Positions 1-8,873 of a stretch of DNA of 64,000 bases are shown one piece after another. A program made the translations under genes and the position numbers. The DNA is taken from positions 4,216,001 to 4,280,000 of the forward strand of contig NZ_BLWC01000001.1 in assembly GCF_013167895.1 (NCBI RefSeq), given 5' to 3'. The notes beneath the pieces are model-generated. The model did no database searches and had not been told where the DNA came from. It saw only the letters and a list, made by a program, of their open reading frames with translations. Position 1 is the stretch's first letter; the number at the start of each line of letters is the position of its first letter. The stretch is from Streptomyces fulvorobeus (lineage in GTDB: Bacteria > Actinomycetota > Actinomycetes > Streptomycetales > Streptomycetaceae).

Positions 1-1
1 C

Positions 2-334
2 ACCCTGGCCAGTCCGGGGACCACCGGAGTCTGGTGTGCGAAATCAGGTCTGGACACCACGCAGGACAACGTCTCCTGCGATTCGGCCGCGACCGAGCGC
101 GTGATGATCAATGCCTACCGCTGGGCCCAGGGATCGTCGACCTTCGGCCCGGACGCGCTCATGGCCTACCGTCAGATGCTCATCAACCACGAGGTCGGCC
201 ACCGGCTGGGCTATGGGCACGTGAACTGCGGGACGCCCGGGGCGCTGGCTCCGGTGATGCAGCAGCAGACCAAGTCGCTGAAGATCGGTGGCATCGAGTG
301 CCGCCCCAACCCCTGGGCACATCCCGGCAGTTGA
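2..334 (+). CDS. DUF3152 domain protein, C-terminal part (5' end outside window)
   Basis: The reading frame is open from the first bases, so this is the last ~110 residues of a longer protein. It contains HEVGHRLGYGH, the HExxHxxGxxH zinc motif of metzincin-type proteases, near the C-terminus, and ends in a Pro/Trp-containing tail typical of actinobacterial DUF3152 proteins, which are usually secreted or membrane-anchored. In mycobacteria a DUF3152 gene lies close to moeZ, as here. Function is not established; a zinc-dependent peptidase is the inference from the motif. A shorter in-frame ATG exists at position 101, but coding continues upstream of it. The stop is followed by a strong stem-loop. 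Confidence 0.8.
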   Translation, partial: TLASPGTTGVWCAKSGLDTTQDNVSCDSAATERVMINAYRWAQGSSTFGPDALMAYRQMLINHEVGHRLGYGHVNCGTPGALAPVMQQQTKSLKIGGIECRPNPWAHPGS

Positions 335-461
335 GACTTCGAGCCCGCGCGCGTCAGGGAACCCGCAAGGGCAGGCCCTGACCTGACCCTTCGTAACCGG
401 GCGGCTCCTTACCGCGACAGAACGCCGCGGGGGCGGAAAAGTCACGGTGGTTCACCCCTTT

Positions 462-497
462 CGGTGGCGCGACGGACAACCGTCCGTCGCGCCACCG
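462..497 (+). terminator. Stem-loop terminator after the DUF3152 gene
   Basis: 15-bp perfect inverted repeat (462-476 and 483-497, arm cggtggcgcgacgga) with a 6-nt loop. There is no U tract, as is common for Streptomyces terminators. It separates the DUF3152 gene from the glycosyltransferase cluster. Confidence 0.6.
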
Positions 498-570
498 GCG
501 TATCCGCTTACGGTCGTCCCGCTGCGAGTCGCCGTTCCAACGGCGGCCGTCCATACGGAAGATCGGGGGT

Positions 571-2391
571 GTGCTCGTGCGGATCGGACTGCTCACGGAG
601 GGTGGTTATCCGTATGCGACCGGTGAATCCAGGCTCTGGTGCGACCGGCTGGTACGCGGGCTTCCCCAGCACGAGTTCGACCTCTACGCGCTCAGCCGCT
701 CCGCCCGCCAGGAGGAACAGGGCTGGGTCAGGCTTCCGCCCCATATCGGCCGCGTGCGCACCGCGTCCCTGTGGACCTCCGACGACGAAGTCCTTCGAGG
801 CGGCGGGGCTCTCCGAGGCGGCCGCACTTTTCGAGGCGGCGGCCGCGGAGGGCTGTCGGCCGGGATGCGGCCCCGGGGCGGACGGTCGTTCGGGCGCCGT
901 GAGCGCGGGCGCTTCACGGCGCATCTGACGGCGCTCGCCACCTCCGTCTGCGCCGCCGCAGGCAGCGGTACCGGCGACGAGGCCGCCACCCACTTCACGG
1001 AAGCCCTGTACGGGCTCGCCGAACTCGCCGTGGAGCACGGGGGACTGCCCGCCGCGCTCCGCTCCGAGACCACCGTGCGCGTCCTGGAGTCGGCCTGCCG
1101 CGCACGGGGCACCGGGCGGACCGTCCAGGCCGCCACCGTGCCCGACCTCCTCACCTTCGCCGCCGAGCTGGAACGGGCGCTGCGCCCCCTCTCCCTCGAC
1201 TGGTACGACGAGGACGGCCTCGGTTCCGCCGACCTCTGCCATGCCACGTCCGGAGGCGCAGCGGCCCTGCCCGGGCTGCTGGCCAAACGCTTCTTCGGAG
1301 TGCCGCTGCTGGTCACCGAGCACGGCGTGCGTCTGCGGGCGCACTACCTCGCCACGCCCGACGAGCCGTTCACCGCGCCGGTGCGCGCGCTCCTCGCGGC
1401 CTTCCGCGGGCAGCTCGCCGCCGAGGTCTACCGCCAGGCCGCGGTCATCACCCCCGGCAGCACCCACGTCCGCCGCTGGCAGGAGAAGTGCGGCGCCGAC
1501 CGCGCCAGATTGCGCACGGTCTATCCGGGCATGATGGCGGACCGCTTCCGGGGCGTAGGCGAGAGCGACGACGGCGGTGGCCCCGGCACACTCGTGTGGG
1601 TCGGCCGGGTCGAACCCGCCAAGGACCTCATCGCGCTGCTGCACGCCTTCGCCGAGGTGCGCAGGGCCGTGCCGGACGTCCGGCTGCGGATCTTCGGCGC
1701 CCCGGCGCAAGGGGCCGACGGCGACGCCTACCTCGCGACCTGCCGGGCCCTCGCCGCCCAGCTCTTTCCGGACGAGGCCACGGGCGCGCACACCCCGGGC
1801 GACAACCCCGTCTCGTTCGAGGAGATCGGAGGCCCCGAGATCCCCGACCTCGCGGAGGCGTACGCGGCGGGCGGCGTCGTCGTCCTGTCCAGCGTCGTCG
1901 AGGGCTTCCCGGTCAGTCTCGTCGAGGCGATGTTCTGCGGCCGGGCGACCGTGTCCACGGACGTGGGCGCGGTGGTCGAGGTCATCGGGGGCACGGGGCT
2001 CGTGGTGCCGCCCCGCAACCCGCGCGCCCTCGCCGACGCCTGCGTCGCGCTGCTGCGCGACCCCGAGCGCCGCGCACGCCTCGGCGCGGCGGCGCGCGCC
2101 CGGGCGCTCGAACTCTTCACCGTCGAACAGAACCTCGCGGCATTTCGCGGCATTTACCTGGAGCTGATCTCGCGCTCCCCCGCGCGGAGGGAGGCGGACG
2201 CGGTGGACGCGGACGGCGAACCACGCCCCTTCGCCACTCCGGCCGAGGCCCATGTGCCCGGCCGCTGGACGGCCTCGCGTACCTCCGCCCTGGTCACCGC
2301 CGGGCCGGACGCCGCCCGGCGGCCGAGCTGGGCCATCAGACGGACGGGCGCGTACGCGGCCGCCGCAGGGGCGGGGGCCGGCGATGCGTGA
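571..2391 (+). CDS. GT4-family glycosyltransferase, PelF-like (DUF3492)
   Basis: 606-codon cytosolic glycosyltransferase. The N-terminal half begins with RIGLLTEGGYPYATGE, the PelF/DUF3492 opening that binds the acceptor side. The C-terminal half is a GT-B nucleotide-sugar domain: VWVGRVEPAKD around residue 345, and the E-x7-E region in SSVVEGFPVSLVEAM around residue 445. PelF uses UDP-sugars to build an exopolysaccharide. A Gly/Arg-rich insert at residues ~76-97 and an Ala-rich tail are lineage-specific. The start is GTG (a second GTG lies two codons in). The next gene's ATG overlaps the stop by 8 nt, so the cluster is probably one operon with the membrane protein, epimerase and spherulin-4 protein. 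The polysaccharide made is unknown. Confidence 0.85.
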   Translation: MLVRIGLLTEGGYPYATGESRLWCDRLVRGLPQHEFDLYALSRSARQEEQGWVRLPPHIGRVRTASLWTSDDEVLRGGGALRGGRTFRGGGRGGLSAGMRPRGGRSFGRRERGRFTAHLTALATSVCAAAGSGTGDEAATHFTEALYGLAELAVEHGGLPAALRSETTVRVLESACRARGTGRTVQAATVPDLLTFAAELERALRPLSLDWYDEDGLGSADLCHATSGGAAALPGLLAKRFFGVPLLVTEHGVRLRAHYLATPDEPFTAPVRALLAAFRGQLAAEVYRQAAVITPGSTHVRRWQEKCGADRARLRTVYPGMMADRFRGVGESDDGGGPGTLVWVGRVEPAKDLIALLHAFAEVRRAVPDVRLRIFGAPAQGADGDAYLATCRALAAQLFPDEATGAHTPGDNPVSFEEIGGPEIPDLAEAYAAGGVVVLSSVVEGFPVSLVEAMFCGRATVSTDVGAVVEVIGGTGLVVPPRNPRALADACVALLRDPERRARLGAAARARALELFTVEQNLAAFRGIYLELISRSPARREADAVDADGEPRPFATPAEAHVPGRWTASRTSALVTAGPDAARRPSWAIRRTGAYAAAAGAGAGDA

Positions 2392-3954
2392 CCACATGGC
2401 CGGCCAGAATCAGGGAGCACTCCCGATGGGCCGACGCACGACCGAGGCTTCGGCTGCACCTGCCGCACCGGACGTGCCGGACACGCTGGTCGCACCTGCC
2501 GCACCTGCCGCACCCGCCGCACCGGACACGCCGGTCGCACCCCGCGCGGACGGGGGCTGGGACCTCCGCTCGGAGGCTCTGCTCCACGCGCCCCCGGTTC
2601 CGGAGCCGACCGACTGCTCGGCGCCTCCGTGGGGGCTGCCGGAGGGCTCCGGAGGTGTGGTGGACCCGGAGGGCCGTGCGGCCGGGGGGACGGCGTGCCG
2701 GATGGGGACAGCGACCCTGACCCCGAGCGAGCCGAACCTGCCGCGACCTCCGCGCCTGTGCCCGCCACCCCCAGCCCTACCCCTGGCCCTGCCCCTGCCC
2801 CAGCCCTCGCCCCGCTCCGCCGCGCGCCCGAGGTCGCCGCCGGCGCCACCGCGCGCCGCTCCGGCGCGCGGCGCGGACCCGCCGACCCCGTGAAGTCGCT
2901 CATGCACCGGCACCGCGAGCTCTGCGAGCGGGCCGTCGATCCGCTGGAGATCGCCGCGGGACTGGAGGCCCACGGGCTCACCGACCGAACGGCCGCCCGC
3001 TACCGGCACCGTGACGTCTTCTCACTCGCCGAGGAGCTGTACGCCAGGGTTCCCTGCATCGTGCGCGATCCGGCCGCTCCCCCGCCCCCGCGCAAGGGGC
3101 GCGACACGGAGGCGCGGGCGGGGTGGACGCTGCTCACACTGCTTCCCGGCGCCGCCTGCCTCGCGACCACGGGTCTGCTCAGGGCCGGCGAAGGGGTGCT
3201 CACCGGGGGCGCGCGGGACGCCGTGACGGGCGCCGGAGCGCTCCTCGTCCTCGTCGGGCTGCGGTTCAGCCTGCGCCGAGGGCCCCTGGCCGCCGCGAGC
3301 CGGCCCCGCCGGGCGGCCACCGTCTGCGGCTGCTGGGTCCTCGCCTACGCCATGTACGGCGACGGGCTGCTGACCCAGGTCATGAGCGGCGGCCCGGACG
3401 GCAGCCGCAGCGGAGACCTCGCCCCGCTGCTCGGCCTCGCACTCGCCGTCGCCCCCGCCGCCTGGTGCGCGCACCTCTTCTCCGTACACGCCCGCCGCAG
3501 ACTCGCCGGCAGCCGCGCGCTGGAGGAGTTCGGCGCGGGCGTGCGACCCGTACTGCTCGGAGCCGTCGCCCTGTTCCTGTGCGCTCTGCTCGTCCTGCTG
3601 CCGGTCGCCGGTCTCGCCCACGGCTCCGGCGGCATCCCCGTCGCGGCGACCGCGCTCGGATTCCTGCTCTTCCTGGCCCGGCTGCTCACCGTGCACGGCT
3701 TCCCCGAGGCGGCCGCCACCGGCCTCGCCGCCGCCTGCGCCCTGGAAGCGACGGCCCCCGTCCTCGTCCTGGCCGGGCGCCTGCCCGGCCTCGGCCTCCT
3801 CGCCCGGCCCGTCGACGCCGTCGTCGCGGCGGGTGGTGCCGGAGCCGTACCGGCCCTCGCCTGCGGCGCGGCGGCCCTCGGGCTGCTGATCCACGCCGCC
3901 GTCGCTCTTTCCCGGGCGTCCGCCCACGTCATGGCCCGAGCGGGCACGAAGTGA
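2384..3954 (+). CDS. Polytopic membrane protein of the glycosyltransferase cluster (apparent frameshift)
   Basis: Unnamed actinobacterial protein. An ATG at 2384 overlaps the glycosyltransferase stop and opens a Pro/Ala-rich leader. Adding one G to the six-G run at 2684-2689 continues that leader into the main frame, which is open to 3954. After a low-complexity linker comes a short soluble region beginning VKSLMHRHRELCERAVDP (from 2890) and then about nine hydrophobic segments to the C-terminus, ending in a basic tail. Position beside a PelF-like transferase suggests a partner in polymer export or assembly, but it does not resemble PelG by eye. Without the frameshift, translation could start at 2629 or at the GTG at 2890. 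The frameshift is probably a sequencing undercall. Confidence 0.6.
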
Positions 3955-4101
3955 CACCGCTCCATCGCGCCGGTCCCGTGGAGCCGACGCCGCGGGACCC
4001 CCATACACCGTGTATATCGACCTCACCCTCAAGGAGAAACCGGACATGACCCCCCAATTCCCCGTACCGGCAGCCCGCCGTCGGCACTCAGGGGGCGCGC
4101 G

Positions 4102-5066
4102 ATGAGGGTGCTGCTGCTGGGAGCCAACGGATTCCTCGGCCGTTTCGTCGCCGACCGCCTGCTCGCCGACCCGGCCGTCCACCTCACGGCGCTCGGCCGG
4201 GGTGACGACGCCGACGTACGGTTCGACCTCGCGGGCGGCAGCCCGGGAGCGCTCACCCGCTTCCTGGACGCCGTCCACCCCGGGGTCGTCGTCAACTGCG
4301 CGGGCGCCACCCGCGGTGGCGCCCGCGACCTGACCCGCCACAACACCGTGGCCGTCGCCACCGTCTGCGAGGCCCTGCGCCGAAGCGGCTGCGGCGCCCG
4401 GCTCGTGCAGGTCGGCTGCTCCGCCGAGTACGGACCCTCGCAGCCCGGTTCGTCGACGGCCGAGGACGCCGTGCCCCGGCCCGGCGGCCCGTACGGGGTG
4501 AGCAAGCTCGCCGCCACCGAACTGGTCCTGGGCTCCGACCTCGACGCGGTCGTCCTGCGGGTCTTCTCGCCCGTAGGCCCCGGCACCCCCGCCGGATCCC
4601 CGCTCGGCCGCCTCGCCGAGGCCATGCGCCGGACCATGCAGTCGGGCGACGGCGAACTCAAGCTCAGCGGACTCGGCGTGCAGCGCGACTTCGTCGACGT
4701 GCGCGACGTGGCGCGCGCCGTCCACGCCGCCTCGCTCTCCGCCGCCCAGGGTGTCGTCAACATCGGTACCGGCAGGGCCGTGCGGCTGCGCGACGCCGCC
4801 GCCGTCCTCGCCAGGGTCGCCGGCTACGCGGGCGCACTCCATGAGCTGGACGCCCCCCGCCCAGGCTCCCGATCGGCGCCCCCCGCGCCTCCGTGGAGAC
4901 CGTCGTCGAACACCTCTCGGCGACCCCGTCCCCCTACCCGGACGGGTGCGGCGTCTGGCAGCAGGCCGATGTCCGCACCGCGCGCGACCGGCTCGGCTGG
5001 CGTCCCCGGATCAACCTGGAGGAGTCCCTCGCGGACATCTGGATGGAGGCGGCATGCCGCATCTGA
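4102..5066 (+). CDS. NAD-dependent epimerase/dehydratase (apparent frameshift)
   Basis: Extended short-chain dehydrogenase acting on a nucleotide sugar. The N-terminus has the GANGFLG nucleotide-binding loop; a YGVSK catalytic Tyr/Lys pair lies near residue 130; VQRDFVDVRDVARA and VVNIGTGR are the usual substrate-domain signatures. The frame breaks after HELDAP: adding one C to the six-C run at 4853-4858 continues into a normal C-terminus (RLPIGAPRASVETV, then DRLGWRPRINLEESLADIW), ending at 5066 inside the start of the next gene. As sequenced the frame runs on to an aberrant 390-residue product. It probably supplies an activated sugar for the adjacent PelF-like transferase. Likely a sequencing undercall, otherwise a pseudogene. 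Confidence 0.75.
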
Positions 5067-5872
5067 CCACCACGGGCACCGCACGGCGGACCAGCGGAGG
5101 CGACCGGCTCGGATTCGGCGTACCCGGCTACGCGCATCCGCTGCTCGCCCCCGCCGAATGGGCCGAACTGACCCGGCCCGGCACCCCGTTGCACTGGGCC
5201 GTCCTCAACATCGACAACGGCCCCGGCGCGCGGCCCGACCCGCACTGCCTGGAGGCCGCGGGCCGGCTCCGTAACGCCAGGGAGCGGGCGCTGCGCGGCG
5301 ACGCCCCGGACGACACCGTGCGGGCCTGCGGCGGCAGGCTGCTCGGCCACCTCGATCTGGCCCGGGGCGAGCGCCCCTTCGACGAGCTCCTCGCCGACGC
5401 CCGGTCCTTCGTGAGCTGGTACCGGGTCGCGGGCTTCTACCTCGACCGATGCCCCGCCGGGCGCGACGGCCTCCCGGCGGTGCGGAGGCTCACCAGCACG
5501 CTCTCCGCCCTCCTGGGGGACGGCGAAGGCCGGATCGTCCTCGGGCACGACACCCACCCGTACCCGGGTTACGCCGAGACGGCCGACCAGCTCGTCACCT
5601 TCCGGGGCTCGTGGACCGACTACCGCTGGTCGCAGGTGGCGGAGTGGACCGCCGCCTACCCGCCCGGCCGTTTCGCCCACTTCGTGCACGGAGTCCCGCG
5701 GACCCACCTCGACGAGGCCATGCGCATCGCCCGCTGGCAGGGTGCGGGGACGATCTTCTTCACGGACCGGACCGTCCACGTCCATGAAGGCGGACATACC
5801 GATCCATTCACGGCGCTGCCCAGTTACTGGGACGAAATCGTCTCGCGGATCGGACCCGGTATCTCGGAATGA
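5054..5872 (+). CDS. Spherulation-specific family 4 protein (PelA N-terminal-type glycosidase fold)
   Basis: 272-residue protein of the spherulin-4 family, a TIM-barrel related to the hydrolase domain of PelA. Visible signatures are FGVPGYAHPL near the start, WAVLNIDNGPG, LGHLDLARGERP, and SWYRVAGFYLDRCP, where the Asp is the family's conserved acidic residue. No signal peptide is seen, so it may act inside the cell or be exported in an unusual way. The ATG at 5054 lies within the 3' end of the epimerase, indicating translational coupling. Together with the PelF-like transferase it suggests a Pel-like exopolysaccharide pathway reduced to a few genes. Substrate and activity are unproven. Confidence 0.8.
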   Translation: MPHLTTTGTARRTSGGDRLGFGVPGYAHPLLAPAEWAELTRPGTPLHWAVLNIDNGPGARPDPHCLEAAGRLRNARERALRGDAPDDTVRACGGRLLGHLDLARGERPFDELLADARSFVSWYRVAGFYLDRCPAGRDGLPAVRRLTSTLSALLGDGEGRIVLGHDTHPYPGYAETADQLVTFRGSWTDYRWSQVAEWTAAYPPGRFAHFVHGVPRTHLDEAMRIARWQGAGTIFFTDRTVHVHEGGHTDPFTALPSYWDEIVSRIGPGISE

Positions 5873-5957
5873 GAGGGGGCGTGGCAGTGTTACCGCAAGA
5901 ACAACCGTACGTAGCTGAAGTACGTAGAAACCGACCACCTGCATTGTTGAGGTTCCT

Positions 5958-7136
5958 GTGTCGCTGCCACCCTTGGTCGAGCCAGCTGCTGAGCTCACCG
6001 TCGACGAGGTCCGCAGGTACTCCCGCCACCTGATCATCCCGGATGTCGGGATGGACGGACAGAAGCGGCTGAAGAACGCGAAGGTGCTGTGCGTCGGCGC
6101 CGGCGGCCTCGGCTCGCCTGCCCTGATGTACCTGGCCGCGGCCGGTGTCGGCACGCTCGGCATCGTGGAGTTCGACGAGGTAGACGAGTCGAACCTGCAG
6201 CGCCAGATCATCCACAGCCAGGCCGACATCGGCCGCTCCAAGGCCCAGTCGGCCAAGGACTCGGTGCTGGGCATCAACCCGTACGTGAACGTGATCCTGC
6301 ACGAGGAGCGGCTCGAAGCCGACAACGTGATGGACATCTTCGCCCAGTACGACCTGATCGTGGACGGCACGGACAACTTCGCCACCCGCTATCTCGTCAA
6401 CGACGCGGCCGTTCTGCTGAACAAGCCGTACGTATGGGGCTCGATCTACCGGTTCGACGGGCAGGCGTCCGTCTTCTGGTCCGAGCACGGTCCCTGCTAC
6501 CGCTGCCTCTACCCGGAGCCGCCGCCCCCCGGCATGGTTCCCTCCTGCGCCGAGGGCGGTGTCCTGGGCGTGCTCTGCGCGTCCATCGGCTCCATCCAGG
6601 TCACCGAGGCCATCAAGCTGCTCGCCGGTATCGGTGACCCGCTCGTCGGCCGGCTGATGATCTACGACGCGCTGGAGATGCAGTACCGCCAGGTCAAGGT
6701 CCGCAAGGACCCCGACTGCGCGGTCTGCGGCGAGAACCCGACCGTCACCGAACTCATCGACTACGAAGCCTTCTGCGGCGTCGTGTCCGAAGAGGCACAG
6801 GAGGCGGCGCTCGGCTCCACGATCACTCCCAGGCAGCTCAAGGAGTGGATCGACGCGGACGAGAAGATCGAGATCATCGACGTCCGCGAGCCGAACGAGT
6901 ACGAGATCGTCTCGATCCCGGGCGCCCGGCTGATCCCGAAGAACGAGTTCCTCATGGGCAACGCCCTCCAGGATCTTCCGCAGGACAGGCGCATCGTCCT
7001 GCACTGCAAGACCGGGGTCCGCAGCGCCGAGGTCCTCGCGGTCCTCAAGTCGGCGGGCTTCGCCGACGCGGTCCACGTGGGCGGCGGCGTCATCGGCTGG
7101 GTCCACCAGATCGAGCCCGAGAAGCCGGTCTACTAG
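5958..7136 (+). CDS. moeZ: MoeZ: adenylyltransferase-sulfurtransferase
   Basis: 392-residue two-domain protein. Residues 1-~270 are an E1/MoeB-like adenylyltransferase with GAGGLGSP at the nucleotide loop, DGTDNFATRYL, and two zinc Cys pairs (CYRC and CAVC). Residues ~285-390 are a rhodanese domain with the active-site loop HCKTGVRS. It activates C-terminal Gly-Gly sulfur carriers (MoaD, ThiS, CysO types) by adenylation and then thiocarboxylation, feeding molybdopterin, thiamine, cysteine and thio-sugar pathways. GTG start about 85 nt after the spherulin-4 gene. In mycobacteria moeZ sits in the same neighbourhood. A molybdopterin-synthase large subunit (MoaE) is encoded later in this window. 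Confidence 0.95.
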   Translation: MSLPPLVEPAAELTVDEVRRYSRHLIIPDVGMDGQKRLKNAKVLCVGAGGLGSPALMYLAAAGVGTLGIVEFDEVDESNLQRQIIHSQADIGRSKAQSAKDSVLGINPYVNVILHEERLEADNVMDIFAQYDLIVDGTDNFATRYLVNDAAVLLNKPYVWGSIYRFDGQASVFWSEHGPCYRCLYPEPPPPGMVPSCAEGGVLGVLCASIGSIQVTEAIKLLAGIGDPLVGRLMIYDALEMQYRQVKVRKDPDCAVCGENPTVTELIDYEAFCGVVSEEAQEAALGSTITPRQLKEWIDADEKIEIIDVREPNEYEIVSIPGARLIPKNEFLMGNALQDLPQDRRIVLHCKTGVRSAEVLAVLKSAGFADAVHVGGGVIGWVHQIEPEKPVY

Positions 7137-7146
7137 ACCCGCTGAA

Positions 7147-7191
7147 CGGGAAGGGGCCGGGCCGGCGCATCCGCGGCCCGGCCCCTTCCCG
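7147..7191. terminator. Bidirectional terminator between convergent moeZ and hydrolase genes
   Basis: Perfect 17-bp inverted repeat (7147-7163 and 7175-7191, arm cgggaaggggccgggcc) with an 11-nt loop, centred between two convergent genes. Confidence 0.8.
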
Positions 7192-7202
7192 TGCGCGTCG
7201 CG

Positions 7203-8776
7203 CTACGAGCAGGTCCTGCCGTCCGCCGGGACCTCGCCGTCCAGGAAGTAGTCGTCGACCGTCGAGGTCACGCACCCGCTCTCGCCGTACGCGCCGTGTC
7301 CCTCACCCCGGTTGGTGACCATGACGCCGACGCCCTCGCCCAGCTCGTCCGCCATCTTCCGCGCGCCCTCGTACGGGGTCGCCGGGTCGCCGGTCGTGCC
7401 TATGACGAGGATCGGGCCCGCGCCCGGAGCGCTGACCTCCGGCGTGTCGTACTCGCCTTCGACCGGCCACCGGGCACACCAGCCGGCCGTGTCCCAGGCG
7501 AGGAACGGTCCGAACACCGGGGAGAGCTCGCGGAGTCCGGGCAGCAGGGCCCTGGCCTCGTCGGCCGTGGAGCGGGCCCTGGTGTCCGCGCAGGAGATGG
7601 CACGCTGCGAGTGGGACTGGGTGTCGTAACGCCCGTCCTCGTCCCGGCCGTTGTACGCGTCGGCGAGTTCGAGCAGCCCGTCTCCCGTGCCGCTCCTCTC
7701 CGCCTCGTCCAGCGCGGCCGTCAGCGAGGGCCAGCTGCTTTCCGAGTAGAGGGGGATCACGATGCCGGTGATCGCCAGGGACTCACTGAGCTTCCGGCCC
7801 GAGGAGGTCGGCAGCGGGCTGCCGTCGATCCGCTGGAGCAGCCGGGCTATCCGCCGCGTACCCGCTTCGGGGTCCTGGCCGCGGTCCTTCAGGTAGTTCT
7901 CCAGCGCCCGCTGGAAGCCGGCCGTCTGGTTGCGGGCGTGCCCCACCGAGTCCGCCGTCGGGTCCACGGCCGCGTCCAGAACGGTGCGCCCCACGTTGCG
8001 CGGGAAGAGGTGGGCGTAAGTAGCGCCCAGCTCCGTACCGTAGGACATGCCGAAGTAGGTGAGCTTGTCGTCGCCGAGGACGTGGCGGATCACGTCCATG
8101 TCGCGGGCCGCGTTCGCCGTGCCGACGTGCGGCAGGATCGCACCCGAGCGCCGCAGGCAGCCCGCGCCGAAGGCCGCGCTGTCGCTCACGAAGGCGGCCT
8201 CCTCAGCCGCGGTGTCCGGCGTCATGTCGACCGTGCTGTGGGTGGTGTCCTGCTCCTTGTCGGTACGGCACCTGACGCCGGAGCTGGCCGCGACCCCGCG
8301 CGGATCGAAGCCGACCAGGTCGTAACGGGAGTTGAGCTTCCCGTACGAGGAGGCGGCGGCCGGCAGGATACCGACACCCGAACCACCGGGCCCGCCGAAG
8401 TTGAAGAGCATCGACCCGAGGCGCCGGCCCTGGTCACGGGCCTCCTTGCGGATCAGTGCGATGCCGATCGTCCGGCCCGCCGGTTTCGCGTAGTCCAGTG
8501 GCACCTCGACGGTGGCGCACCGCCAGTCGGAGCCGGGGGCCCTCCCGCCCCGGGGGCCTCGCAGCGCTGCCAGTCGGGGCGCTGGGAGGTGAGCGCGGTG
8601 GGCAGAGGGGCTGAGCCCGGTTCGGCCCCGGCGGTGGCCGGCGGCATGGACCGGGTGGCCGGCGGCTCGGAAGCCTCCGGCACCGCGTCGCCGCCGCACC
8701 CCGCGAGCACCCCAGTCACCAGCAGAGCCGCCCCGGCCAGGGCGAGCGCCCGCCGGTCGGGTCCGAATACGCCCAT
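7203..8776 (-). CDS. Secreted alpha/beta hydrolase, tripeptidyl-aminopeptidase (SlpD/E) type, lipoprotein (apparent frameshift)
   Basis: Secreted peptidase-like lipoprotein. The N-terminus MGVFGPDRRALALAGAAL runs into a lipobox (GVLAGC), followed by a Pro/Ala linker. The mature domain has VPLDYAKP, FNFGGPG, the nucleophile elbow GMSYGTE, GTTGDPATPYEG (catalytic Asp region) and GEGHGAY (catalytic His). The start frame breaks at the G run 8535-8539; one extra base joins EAPGAGGPP to GSDWRCATVEV and gives ~525 residues. Probably releases tripeptides or short peptides from extracellular proteins. It is a paralogue of the gene directly upstream on the same strand, so the pair likely arose by tandem duplication. 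The frameshift is probably a sequencing undercall. Confidence 0.8.
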
Positions 8777-8873
8777 GGTGCGTCCTCCCCCTGCCCGCGG
8801 GCGCGGGCACGCGCGCCGGGCTGTACAGATGCGGCCATGTTAATCGCCGCCACTGACAGCCCGCCCGGCCCGC

